Shown here: positions 1 to 12,873 of the stretch, piece after piece
Layout: every line of letters starts with the position of its first letter
How positions within the stretch are numbered: the stretch's first letter is position 1
Source of the DNA: Bursaphelenchus xylophilus
Taxonomy: Eukaryota > Nematoda > Chromadorea > Rhabditida > Aphelenchoididae
Length of the DNA stretch: 64,000 nt
Assembly: GCA_904066235.2 (NCBI GenBank)
Contig: CAJFCV020000005.1
Span: forward strand, 3,839,501 to 3,903,500
Reading direction: 5' to 3'
Made by a program: the position numbers and the translations under genes
The notes under the pieces: model-generated
What the model was told of the DNA's origin: nothing
Database searches by the model: none
Seen by the model: only the letters and a program-made list of their open reading frames with translations

Positions 1-1143
1 ATAGGCAACTTATGTGAGGGTCCTAGAAAAGGATTGTTAGAAAAGGGCAGTAAATAAAGTCAAATTTGAGTACAGGAGATTATTAGAAAATCGCCGGGGG
101 TGTTCAACCCAGATTTTTTTCAAACTTTTCCTGGTCTTTACGTACGGAAATCCCTGGTCTTTTCCCACAATGTCAGCACTGGAAATTTTATCTTTTACTT
201 ATTTTTGTCCTAATTTATCATAATCTACTTGTCATTTTCATATAACTTGATCTTCAACCTCGTATGTGGCTTGACCAATTTTTATCTTGCAATTAATTTG
301 ATGCGAATTTCAGAATTATAATAACCTTTGCATCTCGAGTTCTTTTTTCGTTTCTTTCGTTTTTACCATTCCTATTTTTACAGCTTTCATTTACTCAATT
401 GCTCTTTAGAATGCTGTTCTTTTTTGTCTTTCGGCAAGTCTAGGAGAAACAGAAATAACTGCGGTTGACGTCCATATGCCATGACTAATTTTTTGCGTTT
501 AAAAAAATTGCCATGTGCAGATTGACGTAGGAAACGGTAAAAAATCAGAGAATCTTTGGCCTTGAAGTGTCTAGGATTTTATAAATAATTTCGGCCAGAA
601 ATATGCTTATCGCACATCATCTTTTTTTATAAAAATTGGTCCATTAGCTGGTCTAGTGCAATATAATTGAAAAATTTTTATTTTTGGAAATTCTGATGAC
701 TGCTTAGCGCTTTCAGTATCTTCTTATAGCTATCGAGAGACTAAAAAGTCATGTATTTGTTGATTTCCCGGTCTTACGGAGATCCCCGGACCAAAGTCCG
801 CCTTTTTTTCTCTTATTCAATCACATGATTCAGATTTTTTTGACAAAAAAATAATATTTTTTCTCCTTCGAACATATTTTGTAAATAATTGAACAAGCCA
901 TTAGTAGGAGATGGAATGAGTCAACTGTAAAAAGACGCTTTAGCGTTATTACTTTAGATTTTATGTTGCATTAGACATCAAAATTTTAATAAACAAATTG
1001 GAGGAAGAATTATGCAAAATTTTTACTGAGAAAGTAATGTCATTTCAACACTTTATTTTTCATCCCAAAGTTTCAAAAATTATCATCCTAAAATTTGCAT
1101 ATGCAAAATTTCCCCAAAAAATTTCATAAAATAAAAATCCTAC
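1..1143. other. Intron or flank of the nuclear receptor gene; no exon seen
   Basis: AT-rich sequence with no open frame of coding character on either strand. It lies immediately 3' of the last visible nuclear-receptor exon on the minus strand, so it is probably intron. Confidence 0.4.
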
Positions 1144-2217
1144 CTGGATCATTGTCATATTGTTGTTCCGAGTAATCGCCGAAGGTGTAGGTAGCCTTGG
1201 AAAACTGCCAAATGAAAATTTTACGTCCATCCTTGGGTCATACGGTGCTACCGAAGGCGAAACTGGAGAGTATTTTACTCGGACTGGGCCGATGTTATTC
1301 CCTCGCACTTCATACATGTCTGGCGACCAGTCTGTAGGGCTGGAAGATTCGTGTCGGTCGCTCTGGACCACTAAAAACAAGTTTTTAGACAAAATTTTTT
1401 TCTTAATTAAAAAGCCATAAATTGCAAAAATTGAAGATTTCAGGATTAAAAAACACGAAACAAATGAAAAAATAAATTTTGATTGTAAAATACAGAGCCC
1501 CAAACCGGTGCCTTCTGGTCTAGGCAATATTTTAAAAGAAAAATTCAAAAATTCAATTTCGCGCCAAATTTCGGCATTGTGCACCAAGGTCTGAAAAAGT
1601 GCCATTTGACTGCCAAACAAAATTATAAATCCCAAAAAATATTCAAAAACAAAAATTTGGGCGCTTTGATTATTTGAGAACATTTTTATTATATTATCCA
1701 TGGCTGGATTTATTACTATAAGTTTTCGGCAAAAAGAGATTTTTTTTATAAAAAAATCAAGGTCTAAAACCTCAAAAACCTACATCCAGGGTTTAACCCA
1801 ACCTTCAAGCACTTCTGAAGACGGCAAGCTCGGCAGCAGTTACGGTATTCTGAAGAAAAATAACTTTTTGCAAAATTGAACGATCAAAAAAATATTGTGG
1901 TTAGAAGTCGATGTATTCGATGTATCTTACCCTTAACAATATTACAGCCCAAATTGTGGGCGCATACATAGACCCGTTTCGCGCGAATCGACCGGCGAAA
2001 AAATCCTTTGCACCCGCTAAAAAAAAAATAGTGATAAAAAACGAGTTATTATGGCATATTCAATAAGTAAAAAATTTAGCCCAAACTAGGGCTCAAACTT
2101 GTCTAGAATTAAAGCAAGGTGGACTCACTTGCAACAAACACTTCCATAATGGTTCTCTGCCCCGTTATCGCCACAAACTAGGCAATACCGGTCGCCCAAG
2201 TTCGTAAATGATTCCAT
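1144..2217 (-). CDS. Nuclear hormone receptor, N-terminal part (DNA-binding domain); continues past left edge
   Basis: Four exons on the minus strand join in phase: 2217-2129, 2016-1931, 1849-1784 and 1370-1144. They encode a C4 nuclear-receptor DNA-binding domain near the N-terminus. Finger 1 is C-x2-C-x13-C-x2-C followed by NGCKGFFRRS; finger 2 is C-x5-C-x9-C-x2-C ending in RACRLQKC. After the KVGLNP linker comes VQSDR, the usual C-terminal extension, then a Ser/Pro-rich hinge. The start is the first ATG, 11 residues before the first zinc cysteine. The family acts as ligand-responsive transcription factors in the nucleus; nematodes carry a large HNF4-derived expansion, which this fits. The ligand-binding domain is not visible: after the donor at 1143 I find no convincing further exon, so it must lie past a long intron, beyond the edge. 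The subfamily number cannot be assigned. Confidence 0.9.
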
Positions 2218-4167
2218 TTGTGGCCTAAACAAAATTTGTAAGCATAATTTGTGTTTCATAAACTCGAGAATACGTACTATGACCTCGAAATTTTCAGGGG
2301 CATCTCGAAATCAAATTAATCTATCTGCACGGTGCAGAAATAAACAAAGGGGTTTTCACTGTGCGCGAGGAGTGAACGAAAAATTGTGATGTTGTTTTTG
2401 AATAAAATACGGTCTGCAAGAACGGTTTGGAATAAAAAAATTTCTTTCTTTGAAAAACCGGCCGAAAAACGATTTTTTATTTTTCCGCACAGTTCAAAAT
2501 TGTCTAAATTTTCTGTATTAAGAAAAAAAATCGAAGTTTCAAAATGCCCAAAAGATTACAAAAATTTCAAAACAATTGAAAAACTTGCATTAAACCCGCG
2601 AGAAAATATGAAAGGATTACCGCAAAAACAATCACAGTTAGCACATCATGTGTGGGACTTCCCACTTGAAGACTCTAATATTACTATTCAAAATAAATTT
2701 CCTCAAAAAACCGCAAAAATAAAAATGATTCACAATGACTGAAATGGCCGCCACCATAAGCGCCCTGAAGCAATTAGACAATTCGGAACGCAACTTTCAA
2801 TTCAAACAAAATCGATTCGAATGGAAAATGAAACATTCGCAAAAAGGGGCTGGGGAACGCTGTTTGGCGGCAGGGAAATAAATATCACCGTTTTTTGGGG
2901 GGATTCTATTTTTGTTTTCACGTTTTCAAGTCGGCCGAAGATCTGAGGCTAAAATGAAGCGGATATCAAAGGGAAAGATGTCAAGAAGACACAAGAAGAT
3001 GTAAAGATATGCATGCTAATTTTGAGTTTCAACACACATTGTCTGGAGAATGAAATATTAGATGATTTAAAACGATTTGTTCTTCGAGAAATCCAAAAAA
3101 TTCAAATTTCCCGCCAAATTTTGAAAATCTTGGCATTCTGTTGCAAAGGCCAAGAAAGGTGCAAAGTTTGTTTAAAATTAATTCTATTTACTTGCTTTTG
3201 AGGAACACATTAGGTGAAAATCTAGGCATCGGAGGCTTCTGAACATCATTATTTCTTTACACCCAACTATAATACTGTATATTTCTTCCGCGTTAAGCCA
3301 GATTTTTAGCTGAAGAGAAATCTTTTTTTCAAGTTTCACGTAAGCCTTAGTAAATACCGTCATCCATATCCAGACTTCACGTTGCCCTCCGTGACTCGAG
3401 ATCTACCCAATTGTAAAGGAGGAATTGTAAAAGTAACATCAAAGTCTCGAAAGCCGCCCATAAAAGGTCAGAGAATAGACGTTGTAAAAGTGTCAGCCAG
3501 ACATTCAGGCGATAAAAAAAGGTCAGAAGGGTGGTTGAGGAAGTTGTGCCTTATACAGTATATTGGAGATAAAGTTTGGAGAGGAAGTGCTCAAGTAGAG
3601 ATGGGCAGATTACGATCAAGTTGGTGACAAAATGAAATAACAATTTTAACACAAAATTTTCACAAATTTTTCCGCTCTAAATTTTTGCTAATTCTTAGTA
3701 AAAGCTAAGTGCTACATCTGAAAGATTTCGCCTCCATCTAAACAGTGTCATTAAACGATGACATCAAAAACTTCGCCATTCATTCCAGTTATTATATATT
3801 GTGTAATTTTTTAACAGAGATCAAAAAATCCATTTTTTTACATGTAACCAGCTACAGTAATCGCAACAAAACCTCTCCGTTTCAACTTCCTGAAAACCTA
3901 TTATGCACAATAAGACAGTTATTGTATCAATTTATCACATTATTTCCGGTCAAAGTTTCAAAGAACTCTCGGGGAAACTTCAAAGCGCCTAAAATTAGTG
4001 ACATTTTCGTAATTCCAAAAATGTAGCTATTGTATAGAAGACTACATAATGCCTCATTAAATTAGTCATTTGACTTGCAAGGATATCAAATTTGTTTTGG
4101 ATTTTGCGTAAGAAAAGATTTGAGTTACCGAATCGTAGATACATGTATAAACTCATAAATTTTGTAT
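2218..4167. other. Intergenic, no supported gene
   Basis: Holds the upstream region of the nuclear receptor gene and AT-rich spacer. A 118-residue plus frame (2386-2742) and an 81-residue frame (3382-3627) are lysine-rich products of A-rich DNA without recognisable domains, signal peptide or splice context; I do not call them genes. Confidence 0.4.
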
Positions 4168-4311
4168 CAGTCTGTCGGGAAAATAATGAGTAAAATGGCG
4201 CTGCGCCGATTGCGTCGCTGAGGTGAAAATCAATTTTATTTTCACGCGACACGACTCATTTTTTGATGCAATTTTCGCTGCGACAGAGTCTCATTATTTT
4301 CCCGACAGGCT
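4168..4311. mobile_element. MITE, CTGTCGGGAAAATAATG family, copy 1
   Basis: About 144 bp with terminal inverted repeats built on CTGTCGGGAAAATAATGAG at the left and its complement at the right. The interior is itself imperfectly palindromic (TCGCTG/CGACGC-like segments). Copies 2 and 3 are at 17192 and 47790. No transposase is present, so it is non-autonomous; superfamily not determined. Confidence 0.75.
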
Positions 4312-5475
4312 CATTTTTTACATAACTTTAAAAAAACGGCAAAAAAAAACATTTATATCGAATTGCCCTATGTTTTTCTACCTATAGAGACATGTAAAAA
4401 ATGCACTTGAAAATTAGAGTCTACAGAGAAAACATTAATCCTATTTCCACGAATAAAACATTAGAAATCGGCCTATCATCTGATATCGCACTTAATTTTT
4501 TTTTATTTTGATTACTGTAGAGGGCTCCAGACAGAGTAAAGTACAAAACATGTAAGGGTTTTTGAAAAATTACAGATTTTATACAACCGTAAAATTCCAA
4601 AAGACCCCAATTTAGAAGAGAAATTCCGGCATGAAATGCAAAAAATTGCACTTGAAGTCGCGAAATATCGGAAAAAAATTTTAGAGTTTAAATTTTCAGA
4701 TTGTAAAACACGTTAAAATTGGAAGAAAAAACGTGGAGAACACGTTATGAGAGGACGGAAAACCAAATGCAACAATTTATCAGGCGGAAATATGGCCAGA
4801 AATATAAAAAATGGCGTAAAAAGTGAAAAGAAATGAGTTTCCGAGAAAGAAATGAAATTACAAATTGAAAAAAAGATTTGAAAATTGGGACGAAAAGGGC
4901 AGATATTTGGAAAAGAAACATTTAAATACGTGATATAGCCTTAGGCGTTGTACTAGACGGCGGAAAAGTCTTGATATGTTTTTGCGAGCGCAAAAGAATT
5001 TACTTTGGGCGATCAAAAGGCCACTCTGACATCGATTTTTCGTATTAAAAAACACCTACCACGATTAAAAAGATTGCGGTTATATACTTGTATGATTCTG
5101 CAACTTTTCTCTTTTCTCGTTTCCTGACGTCCATCACTCCCAAATTAGGTATTATCAATTTGTAAAATGTCCATTGACGGATGACTGGACTGTTTAGCAA
5201 CGAAATGTTTTTTGTGTTCTGATTGTAACAGAAAAAATCAAATAAATGTGAAGAAAAGAATTGACTTTATCGCTTCTGAGAAGGAGAGGTAAAAACTTGT
5301 TTTTGGTACAGTAAACTGTAGGGGAAAAAGGCGAAAAAATTAAGGGTAAAAATTGGGATGTGACTCTCGAAATAGCCGGATTTTTAGATGTTTCAAAATT
5401 AAAGAGTAAGACAAAAGATGGCCATGGAAAAAATTTGTTATGCGATTCCTGAAGAATGCCGCAAAAAATTTTATA
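4312..5475. other. Intergenic, no supported gene
   Basis: AT-rich spacer. Short open frames on both strands lack domains, codon-use signal or splice structure. Confidence 0.35.
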
Positions 5476-6009
5476 CAGGGTGCGGCAATTTTTCGGCCGG
5501 ATTTGAATTGGCTATAACTTTTTTAGTTTTTATCCGAATGTTAAAATTCTTTTTTTCCCTGAATCCTCAGACGTCCTTATTTTGTATAATACCAAATATG
5601 TTATATACACAGGGGCTTAGTTCATAGTTATTGGCCTTTCGGTCGTTTTCTCTGCTTTTTCGGCGTGTGTGAAAATTATGACTTTTTTTACGAATTTTGT
5701 CGTAAAAAGTTTCATGCCTGTTCATGCCATGGAGAATACCGTTTCCGCAATTGATATGTGGCCTATGTCCGGCCCATTAAAGAGAATCTGAGAGTCGCAC
5801 TAGGGGTAATTCCATTGTCAGCTATGAAAATTAGAGAATTTTCTTTGTCTTGAATTTTTACTGTAGTCTAATAAATGGGTATAACATATTTGGTGTTAAA
5901 AAAAATAGGGACGTCTATGGATTCAGGGAAAAAAAGAATTTTAACATCTGGCCAGAAACTAAAAAAGTTATAGCTAATTCAAATCCGGCCGAAAAATTGC
6001 CGCACCCTG
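5476..6009. mobile_element. Foldback element with TA target duplication, CAGGGTGCGGC termini
   Basis: Long inverted repeats: the left arm begins CAGGGTGCGGCAATTTTTCG and the right arm ends with its complement. The match runs about 130 bp into the element. TA flanks both ends (5474-5475 and 6010-6011), as for Tc1/mariner insertions. The interior has no transposase frame. Confidence 0.75.
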
Positions 6010-7983
6010 TACATCAGATCTAATTATAATTCATATATTTATTATCACCAAGCAATATCCTATATCTACCGATTACTTTGCCGAGACATACCTTGAAAGT
6101 TGAAAAAATTTTAATCAGCGATATATCCTTTTACAGTTTCTCTTCATCGAATTTAACATCCAAAGATCATCGAATATTCTGAGGACCACTACAAAGCGCA
6201 GCCTTAATTTTCAGAATGTAGATATGACTAAAAGCAGGAGGTTGCTTTCAAATCTGAAGACAATCCATGTACTCCCCTCGTGACTACTTCAAATTATTAT
6301 TAAACCCACCGTATTTTACCTATGACAAAGTTTTGTATTTAGAGCAAAGAACCGCCTCACAACCACTTACTTTGTACGGCAACAATTTGCTCGAAACGAT
6401 TGAAAAATAATTGATAAATTCTCCGCAAAAAATTAATTCTTCAAACGGCAATAAAACACCTGAAAATGTCAATCTAGGGGAATTAAAACAAAAGGAACGG
6501 CGTTCCCCAAAAAGTTGCACTCTTAGATCGCCGATAAATATTTACTGTGTAACAATGGAGATAGGGCCTGTAAAAATTGGGGAGATACAGTAATTTTATT
6601 GGGAATGATAAGGAAAAGGGCATCCGAAAAATGCTGACATAAAGTTTTGCAACCGTAAAATACGGTAGGAAGAACTTTGTTTGTCTGGATTGTTAGTTAT
6701 CGATAAGGATATTAATAGTGCTTCTATGCAATTTAGCAGGAAAATCTAAATTTAGCAAACAATTTCCTGGAAATTCCGACAAATTACGCTCTTCGTTGAG
6801 CGCTCAACGTCATCGTCTTGGATCAAATGGATCTTAAAAATAGAAAACGCTTCATTACGGGGATATTCCATGTCTAAGGCGAGCTACAGACCTATTATCT
6901 TTATTTCTTAGACCAATTTAGGCAACATATGCTCCGAACTTTATCAAAATTCTTTCTCGATCTTTGAGCTCTTCCATATTGACTGCAGCCTCCGTTAACT
7001 TCCTTGTCAACTGCAGTTTGCTCTTTCAGCGCTTTAAAAATCGCAGTCAACCAAATTCCAGGTTAAATTAACATTTACAAAAACTATTACAACAACTGTT
7101 CCCCTCAGGTTTTAGATTTTTTCATCTACTCGATAAGGATCTGCAAATGAACTTTTCCATTTTTCCGCCCTTAAAATTGTTGCCTTTTCTCTCGCGGGTA
7201 ACCAAAAAAATGAAAATAAAACAGTACTCGAAAAAACAAATAAATAATTGAGAAAAGAGGAGAGAAAGTGGTTATTGATGGATTAAAAGTAGCGAAAAAA
7301 GTTAATGGCGGATTAAAAATGGAAAATATTTCGATGATAACATCTGCCGGGGAAGTTACGTATCTTAGAAAAACGGTGAAAAGATTTGTCAGGAAAATAG
7401 TCATGAAAACATAAAGGAATTTGCAAAGGAAATACAATTTTTGAAAAGTAATTTTGATGTGGATGTGTAAGGAAGATAGTAAAAAAGTGAAGCAGCACAG
7501 GATTTAAGAACTCTAAAACAAAGATTACATATGGCTTCAAAATGTTGCGAAAAAAGGAACCGGGAAAGACAAGCAGAATGGATTGCAGTATTTGAAATAT
7601 GGCTGCAGACAGAAACCAAAGCCGAGAGATCAAAGAACTCATATTTTTATGGGTGTGGCGGTATGAAAATTGCAATTTTTCAAAGTTCTCCTGTAAGGGT
7701 GGATTAGGTCAAATATCAAAAAAAAAAAATATTTTTTTTCGTCCTTTGAAGGTGCCTAAATATCCAACGATTTCCTTGAGACGAGATCTCGCGAGAGATT
7801 ATTAAAGAAAAAATTTTTTTTCGCCTCTTGGACCAAAAAAATCTTATAGACGTCACATCTAATTTTTCTCAATTTGAAAAAAATTTTCATCGTATAAGAT
7901 GTCACACCTCATTTTTTCAATTTTCAAAATGAGTGGGAGTGTTCAAAAAGGGGAGGGCACGTCAAAACAATTCTTTCAGAAAA
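6010..7983. other. Intergenic, no supported gene
   Basis: Overlapping frames around 7171-7675 on the minus strand are Phe/Ile-rich and occur in several phases at once, which is typical of AT-rich non-coding DNA. No splice-joined exon set was found. Confidence 0.35.
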
Positions 7984-8173
7984 TTGAAAAAACAAGGAAT
8001 CTCGGATCATTGATTTTTTTGCGAAGTGCCACAGAATTATCGAGCTTGAAAAATTATTTTCCTCTTCGAAAAAACATTTTTCTCGAAATTCTCTGGGAAA
8101 GTTTTCTTTTGTGACTCAATAATTCAGCGACATTTCGTCAAAAATCAATGATCCGAGGTTCCTTGTTTTTTCA
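7984..8173. repeat. Short foldback (inverted repeat about 36 bp arms)
   Basis: The segment around 7991-8019, containing CAAGGAATCTCGGATCATTG, is repeated in inverted orientation around 8138-8170 with one or two mismatches. Probably a decayed MITE; target duplication not clear. Confidence 0.55.
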
Positions 8174-8947
8174 CTTTTTCTTTGACGTGGAGGGTTCATT
8201 CAAGGGGTAGAGTTGAAAAAGGGGTAGAGTTCTGCCGCAACGGTATTTAGCCTTATTGTTTCACAAAACGTGAAAACCGAAATGTCATTTTTTCTGTTCA
8301 AAAACATAAAAAGTTTCCGAAATTCCAGTTTTTTTTCGATTTAAAAATCACAATGACATCTTCGAAGGGCGAAATAAAAAAAGTTGACCTTTAGGACAAC
8401 TTTACTCTCAATTTTTGCCAACTTTCAACCAAATACAAGCTTCACATCATTCATCTGTTGATTGAAGCCCCATCCCACAAATCTCCATAAATCTCTACCC
8501 GAAATACAACCGAAACCCAGACAATTGTAACGCATCCGTCTTCTCAACAATTTCATTTTTCCTCCAATTCCGAATGCACATATAAAATAAAAAATGTTGA
8601 ATAAAAAATTGCACTCTTATTCGGGCGAGAAGAGCAAAAATTAAGAGAAATTTGAATGTTGTAAAAAATATCGAACGGAAATTGTTTTTCTTTTCCTTTC
8701 AAAGGACAGAATTTTAATTCGAAACAGTCGCAAGGAAAAAAATTTTTTGGAATTTTTCGAAAAATTGGGGATTCGGAGGTGTCCCAGAAAAAATTAAAAA
8801 TTGGAATGACGAAAATGGCGGTTTAAATTGTCATAGAGAGGGCGGGTAAAATGAATATAAAAGGTTTGTAAAGCAGTAAAAAATAGATAAAAACTTGTTG
8901 CGAAATTCCGAAAAAATGTAAAGTAAAAATGTGTAGTTGATATCTTT

Positions 8948-9401
8948 CAAAGAAGCACTCCAAGTGCGACGCTCAGATTTTGATGAAATTTGGCACAAAT
9001 TTAGAACGATTTTTTCTAACAATAAGATATATGCAAGAATCCTAGCTCGCGCTTTGCAGAAACAACCGAGATTTTTAGATCGAAAGTCGGCGAAAATTTT
9101 GGACTTTTTGCCGAATTTCGGCACGAAAAGTTTCATGCCTGTTTCTACCGTAAAGGATAATTTTTCTACAAAAAATCAAACTTTTCCGCACGAAACTGCC
9201 AAAGTTATGGCCAAAAAGGTGTTTTCTCTCTGACCGCTCTCCACGTTTAGTGTGCTCTCTCGGCGGCAAAAATCGTTCGATATCTCGGGGGTGCCCGCAA
9301 AGCGCGAGCTAAAACTTTCAGTAATTGATAATTAGTCCATACCCGACGTGTGTGCAAATTTCAAAGAAAATCTGAGCATCGCACTTGGAGTACTTCCCCT
9401 G
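8948..9401. mobile_element. Tc4/Tc5-like MITE, decayed copy
   Basis: Matches the 430-450 bp family seen intact at 23087, 42187 and 49426. Outer sequence is CCAAGTGCGACGCTCAGATT on the left and the complementary GCACTTGGAGTACTTCCCCTG on the right. The left terminus carries several substitutions and no TNA duplication can be read, so this copy looks older. Confidence 0.7.
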
Positions 9402-10465
9402 TGAGTTTTTTTCTCTAACCGTTTCTCCTCATTTCACTGATCCTCTGGCTGGCCGAATATCTCGGCTTCCCTTGAAAAGCGTTAGCTAAAATTTTCACGA
9501 ATTAATTTTTGACCTAGCCCGATAGCGCAGTAAAATTTCAGGAAAATCTGAACATTGCGCTCGGAGTATTTGCCCTTTGAAGACATGATTACAAACATCA
9601 CAGCCATGACAAACGTTTTTTTCTATAGGGCAGCAGCTCAATTTTTAAGATCCATCTCCTAAAATCAGAAGTTGTCATAACAATGAAAAAGAAAGCCAAT
9701 CCAAAAAAAAATTGATTTTAACATTACATCTGTATCAAATTCAAACAAAAAATTCCTTGGAGATCCCTGCAGTAAAGTCGCTGCATTTCGCTTTGCAAAA
9801 TTCCAAAAATAAAAGCAAAGAGAATTTGGGAATGCCAATCGGTGAGTTCACGTGTTAGAACGTGATTCAAGCCGATCATATGAATTTTTTCTTTTCCATC
9901 CTGTAGCCAAGATTACAGCCAAAAAATGTTGCGACTTCCTGTGACCGGAAAGCGAAAAAAATCGAAATACGAACTGATTTATGGCGCAGTATTCGAAATC
10001 GAACAACATGTGATTTGATGACTCTTTTCCTTCAGCTGTCCATTTGAAAAAAGATAAAATAAAATGAAAAAAGATTTCAAAGAAATTGGAGAAGGCTGAT
10101 TTTGGAGAAGGTTGTAAATGGTGGCAAAGGTCAGGTTGTTGGAAGAGGGAACTACCGTTAAAATGAACAGTAAAAAAAAGATGACTTTTTGGTTCAAACT
10201 GGCGAAGATGGAGTGAAATAGAAAACGATCTTTTTGCCAATTTCTTAAAAAAATATTTTTGAAAATCTTATAACTCGACAAATTATTGATGACAAGCGAA
10301 TTTTTTCTGACCGTTTCTCCTTATTTTCCGGATACTTTTGTCTACAAAAATTGCTAAAAATCTCGGTCGACCCTACAAAACAAAGATTTTCTGTAGTTGA
10401 TAAAATGCCTGTTTTAATCACGTGAAAAAAAATTGTTACAAAAAAAATAATATTGCATATAACCT
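9402..10465. other. Intergenic with fragments of the Tc4/Tc5-like family
   Basis: Partial, decayed copies of the same MITE around 9490-9590 and 10290-10400. Minus-strand frames at 9848-10281 overlap in two phases and have no domain signal. Confidence 0.4.
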
Positions 10466-11936
10466 GGGGCCTGTCCCACTAAGAAAGCGTAGCGCGAATC
10501 ACGAATTGGAAGCGCGAAAAATCATGCAAAAGCGAGAGAGGTGAGAGAAAAAGCGGGCTCTCTCGGAAATCCGCGCTACGGTTTTTTTGTGCTAAATACC
10601 GAAATGTGTTTACTTTTTTGGCTGTAACTCCTTTCAATGACGTCCGATTTACATGATTTCAAAACCATCAACAGAGAAGACACACAGCTTCCAGAAAATG
10701 TAAATTTTGTTTGCTTTAACGCGGATTAAGGCTCCCCGCCAAGACGAATTACATTTTCCTCCTCAAGAATCACGATTCCAAAATGTCGTATTTTCAAGTA
10801 AAATTTATCCTTAAACTACTCATCATAACCCACAAAGCTCATATTGTTATTTATCAGCCCAAACTGCCCCTTCCAAGCCCAAACTGCCCATTCCAAGCCC
10901 AATTTTGATCTCCTCTTGCCATAATTTGTTTGAATCACAAAAACATTTACGTTTTAAATTTTTTTTTTAAATTACTCCATTCGTCTCCCAGAGGGACTGG
11001 GGCCGTTTTATCAGCCCAAATTAGCCCTGCCAAGCCCAATTTTGATCTCCCCTTGCCATAATTTCTTTGAATCACAAAAACATTTACTTTTAAATTTTTT
11101 TTTAATTACTCGATTCGTCTCCCAGAGGGACTGGGGCGGTTTTATCAGCCCAAGTTAGCCCTGCCATGCCCAATTTTGATCTCCTCTTGCCATAATTTGT
11201 TTGAATCACAAAAACATTTACGTTTAAAAAAAAATTTTTTTTAAACTACTCGATTCGTCCCAAATGAATTTGTTCTTTTTGTTACGAAGATAAACTTAAA
11301 TTAAAAAAAAAACGTAAATGTTTTTCTGATTCAAAGAAATTATGGCAAGGGGAGATCAAAATTGGGCTTGGCAGGGCTAATTTGGGCTGATAAAACGGCC
11401 CCAGTCCCTCTGGGAGACGAATGGAGTAATTTTAAAAAAAAATTTAAAACGTAAATGTTTTTGTGATTCAAACAAATTATGGCAAGAGGAGATCAAAATT
11501 GGGCTTGGAATGGGCAGTTTGGGCTTGGAAGGGGCAGTTTGGGCTGATAAATGACAATATGAGCTTTGGGGGTTATGATGAGTAGTTTAAGGATAAATTT
11601 TACTTGAAAATACGGCATTTTGGAATCGTGATTCTTGAGGAGGAAAATGTAATTCGTCTTGGCGGGGAGCCTTAATCCGCGTTAAAGCAAACACAATTTA
11701 CATTTTCTGGAAGCTGTGTGTCTTCTCTGTTGATGGTTTTTGAAATCATGTAAATCGGACGTCATTGAAAGGAGTTACAGCCAAAAAAGTAAACACATTT
11801 CGGTATTTAGCACAAAAAAACCGTAGCGCGGATTTCCGAGAGAGCCCGCTTTTTCTCTCACCTCTCTCGCTTTTGCATGATTTTTCGCGCTTCCAATTCG
11901 TGATTCGCGCTACGCTTTCTTAGTGGGACAGGCCCC
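10466..11936. mobile_element. 1.47-kb foldback element with internal tandem repeats
   Basis: Near-perfect giant inverted repeat: begins GGGGCCTGTCCCACTAAG and ends with the exact complement, with a centre of symmetry near 11201. The left arm holds about three tandem units of roughly 125-140 bp (10850-11260, each with an AGAGGGACTGGGGC segment); the right arm holds fewer. The CAGGGGCC right end resembles hAT termini, but no 8-bp duplication is visible. No transposase. Confidence 0.85.
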
Positions 11937-12714
11937 TGACCATTTCCTGCATGACATTCATATTTTCTCCTCACATAGCCCTAGGGTTATTTTTCCCAAA
12001 AATGCAACCTTCTCATCCCCATTCTTATCCGAAACGTCCCAGCATCTTAACGTGTAAAACCTAAAGAAAACTCCAAAATCGGCCCAAAGAACACTTATAA
12101 TTCTATAAAATAAAATACAAATTCCCCCTGCTCACATGTCTTTTCTCTCGCTCTCAAAAATTGTTGCAAAAAAACACCTGAGTAAGCCCGAACACGTACA
12201 GATTTCGGATTTATTTATTCTCTAAAAATAGCAAAATTTTTAGTGATAAAAATTTTACAAGAGGCTTCGAAAAATCTCGTTGTCAAATGCAAAAAAATAC
12301 TGAAAGGATTAACAAAAACATAACTGAAAAAAGCAAGTGCAAAGGAGCATTCTTTTGCGAGGAGATTAATTGGTTCTTGTGAAATTGGTTAATAAAATAA
12401 AGAAAAGTTGCCATTCTCTGATTGATTTCGATACACAATTTGGGGAATTTGTCATTCCTCGAGAAAAAAAGAGGACTTTTATTAGCAAAGGAAATAAAAA
12501 CCCAAAAGTCACAAAGCCCAATGCAAAACCATATTTCAATATAATATCAGCAAATTTTAGCTCTTGCTGGCACGGCCGAAATATTCATCGCTTATTGCAG
12601 ATGACTGATTATCAAAAATGTAAAGCGCCGTTTAGAGAAAGAGTGTCTTTGACCATGAAAAAATAATTGTGGCCTTCAGACTAACCTACAAAATTTTTGT
12701 GGGTTTCAGAGATT
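11937..12714. other. Intergenic, no supported gene
   Basis: A 98-residue plus frame at 12370-12666 has no domain, signal peptide or splice context. I see no other structure. Confidence 0.35.
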
Positions 12715-12873
12715 TATCGGGGCTAAGGTAGTACAACTGGGGGTCATTTTACTCTAATTTGCACTTTTTGTATTATTCTAATTTTTTCATTATGGGGGTG
12801 TGAAATGGACAAAACAGTGGGGGCTTGAACTACCTTTCCTGGGGGGCCGAACTACCAAAGCCCCGATTTATCT
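12715..12873. mobile_element. MITE, TCGGGGCT(AA/TT)GGTAGT family, copy 1
   Basis: Inverted termini TCGGGGCTAAGGTAGT and complement of TCGGGGCTTTGGTAGT, about 160 bp. Flanked on both sides by TTTA, a possible 4-bp target duplication. A second copy lies near 55937-56060. Confidence 0.55.

Noticed and set aside
1060..1701. 213-residue minus frame read as one protein
   Set aside because: Only the middle (1370-1144) is a true exon of the nuclear receptor; the rest is intron read through.
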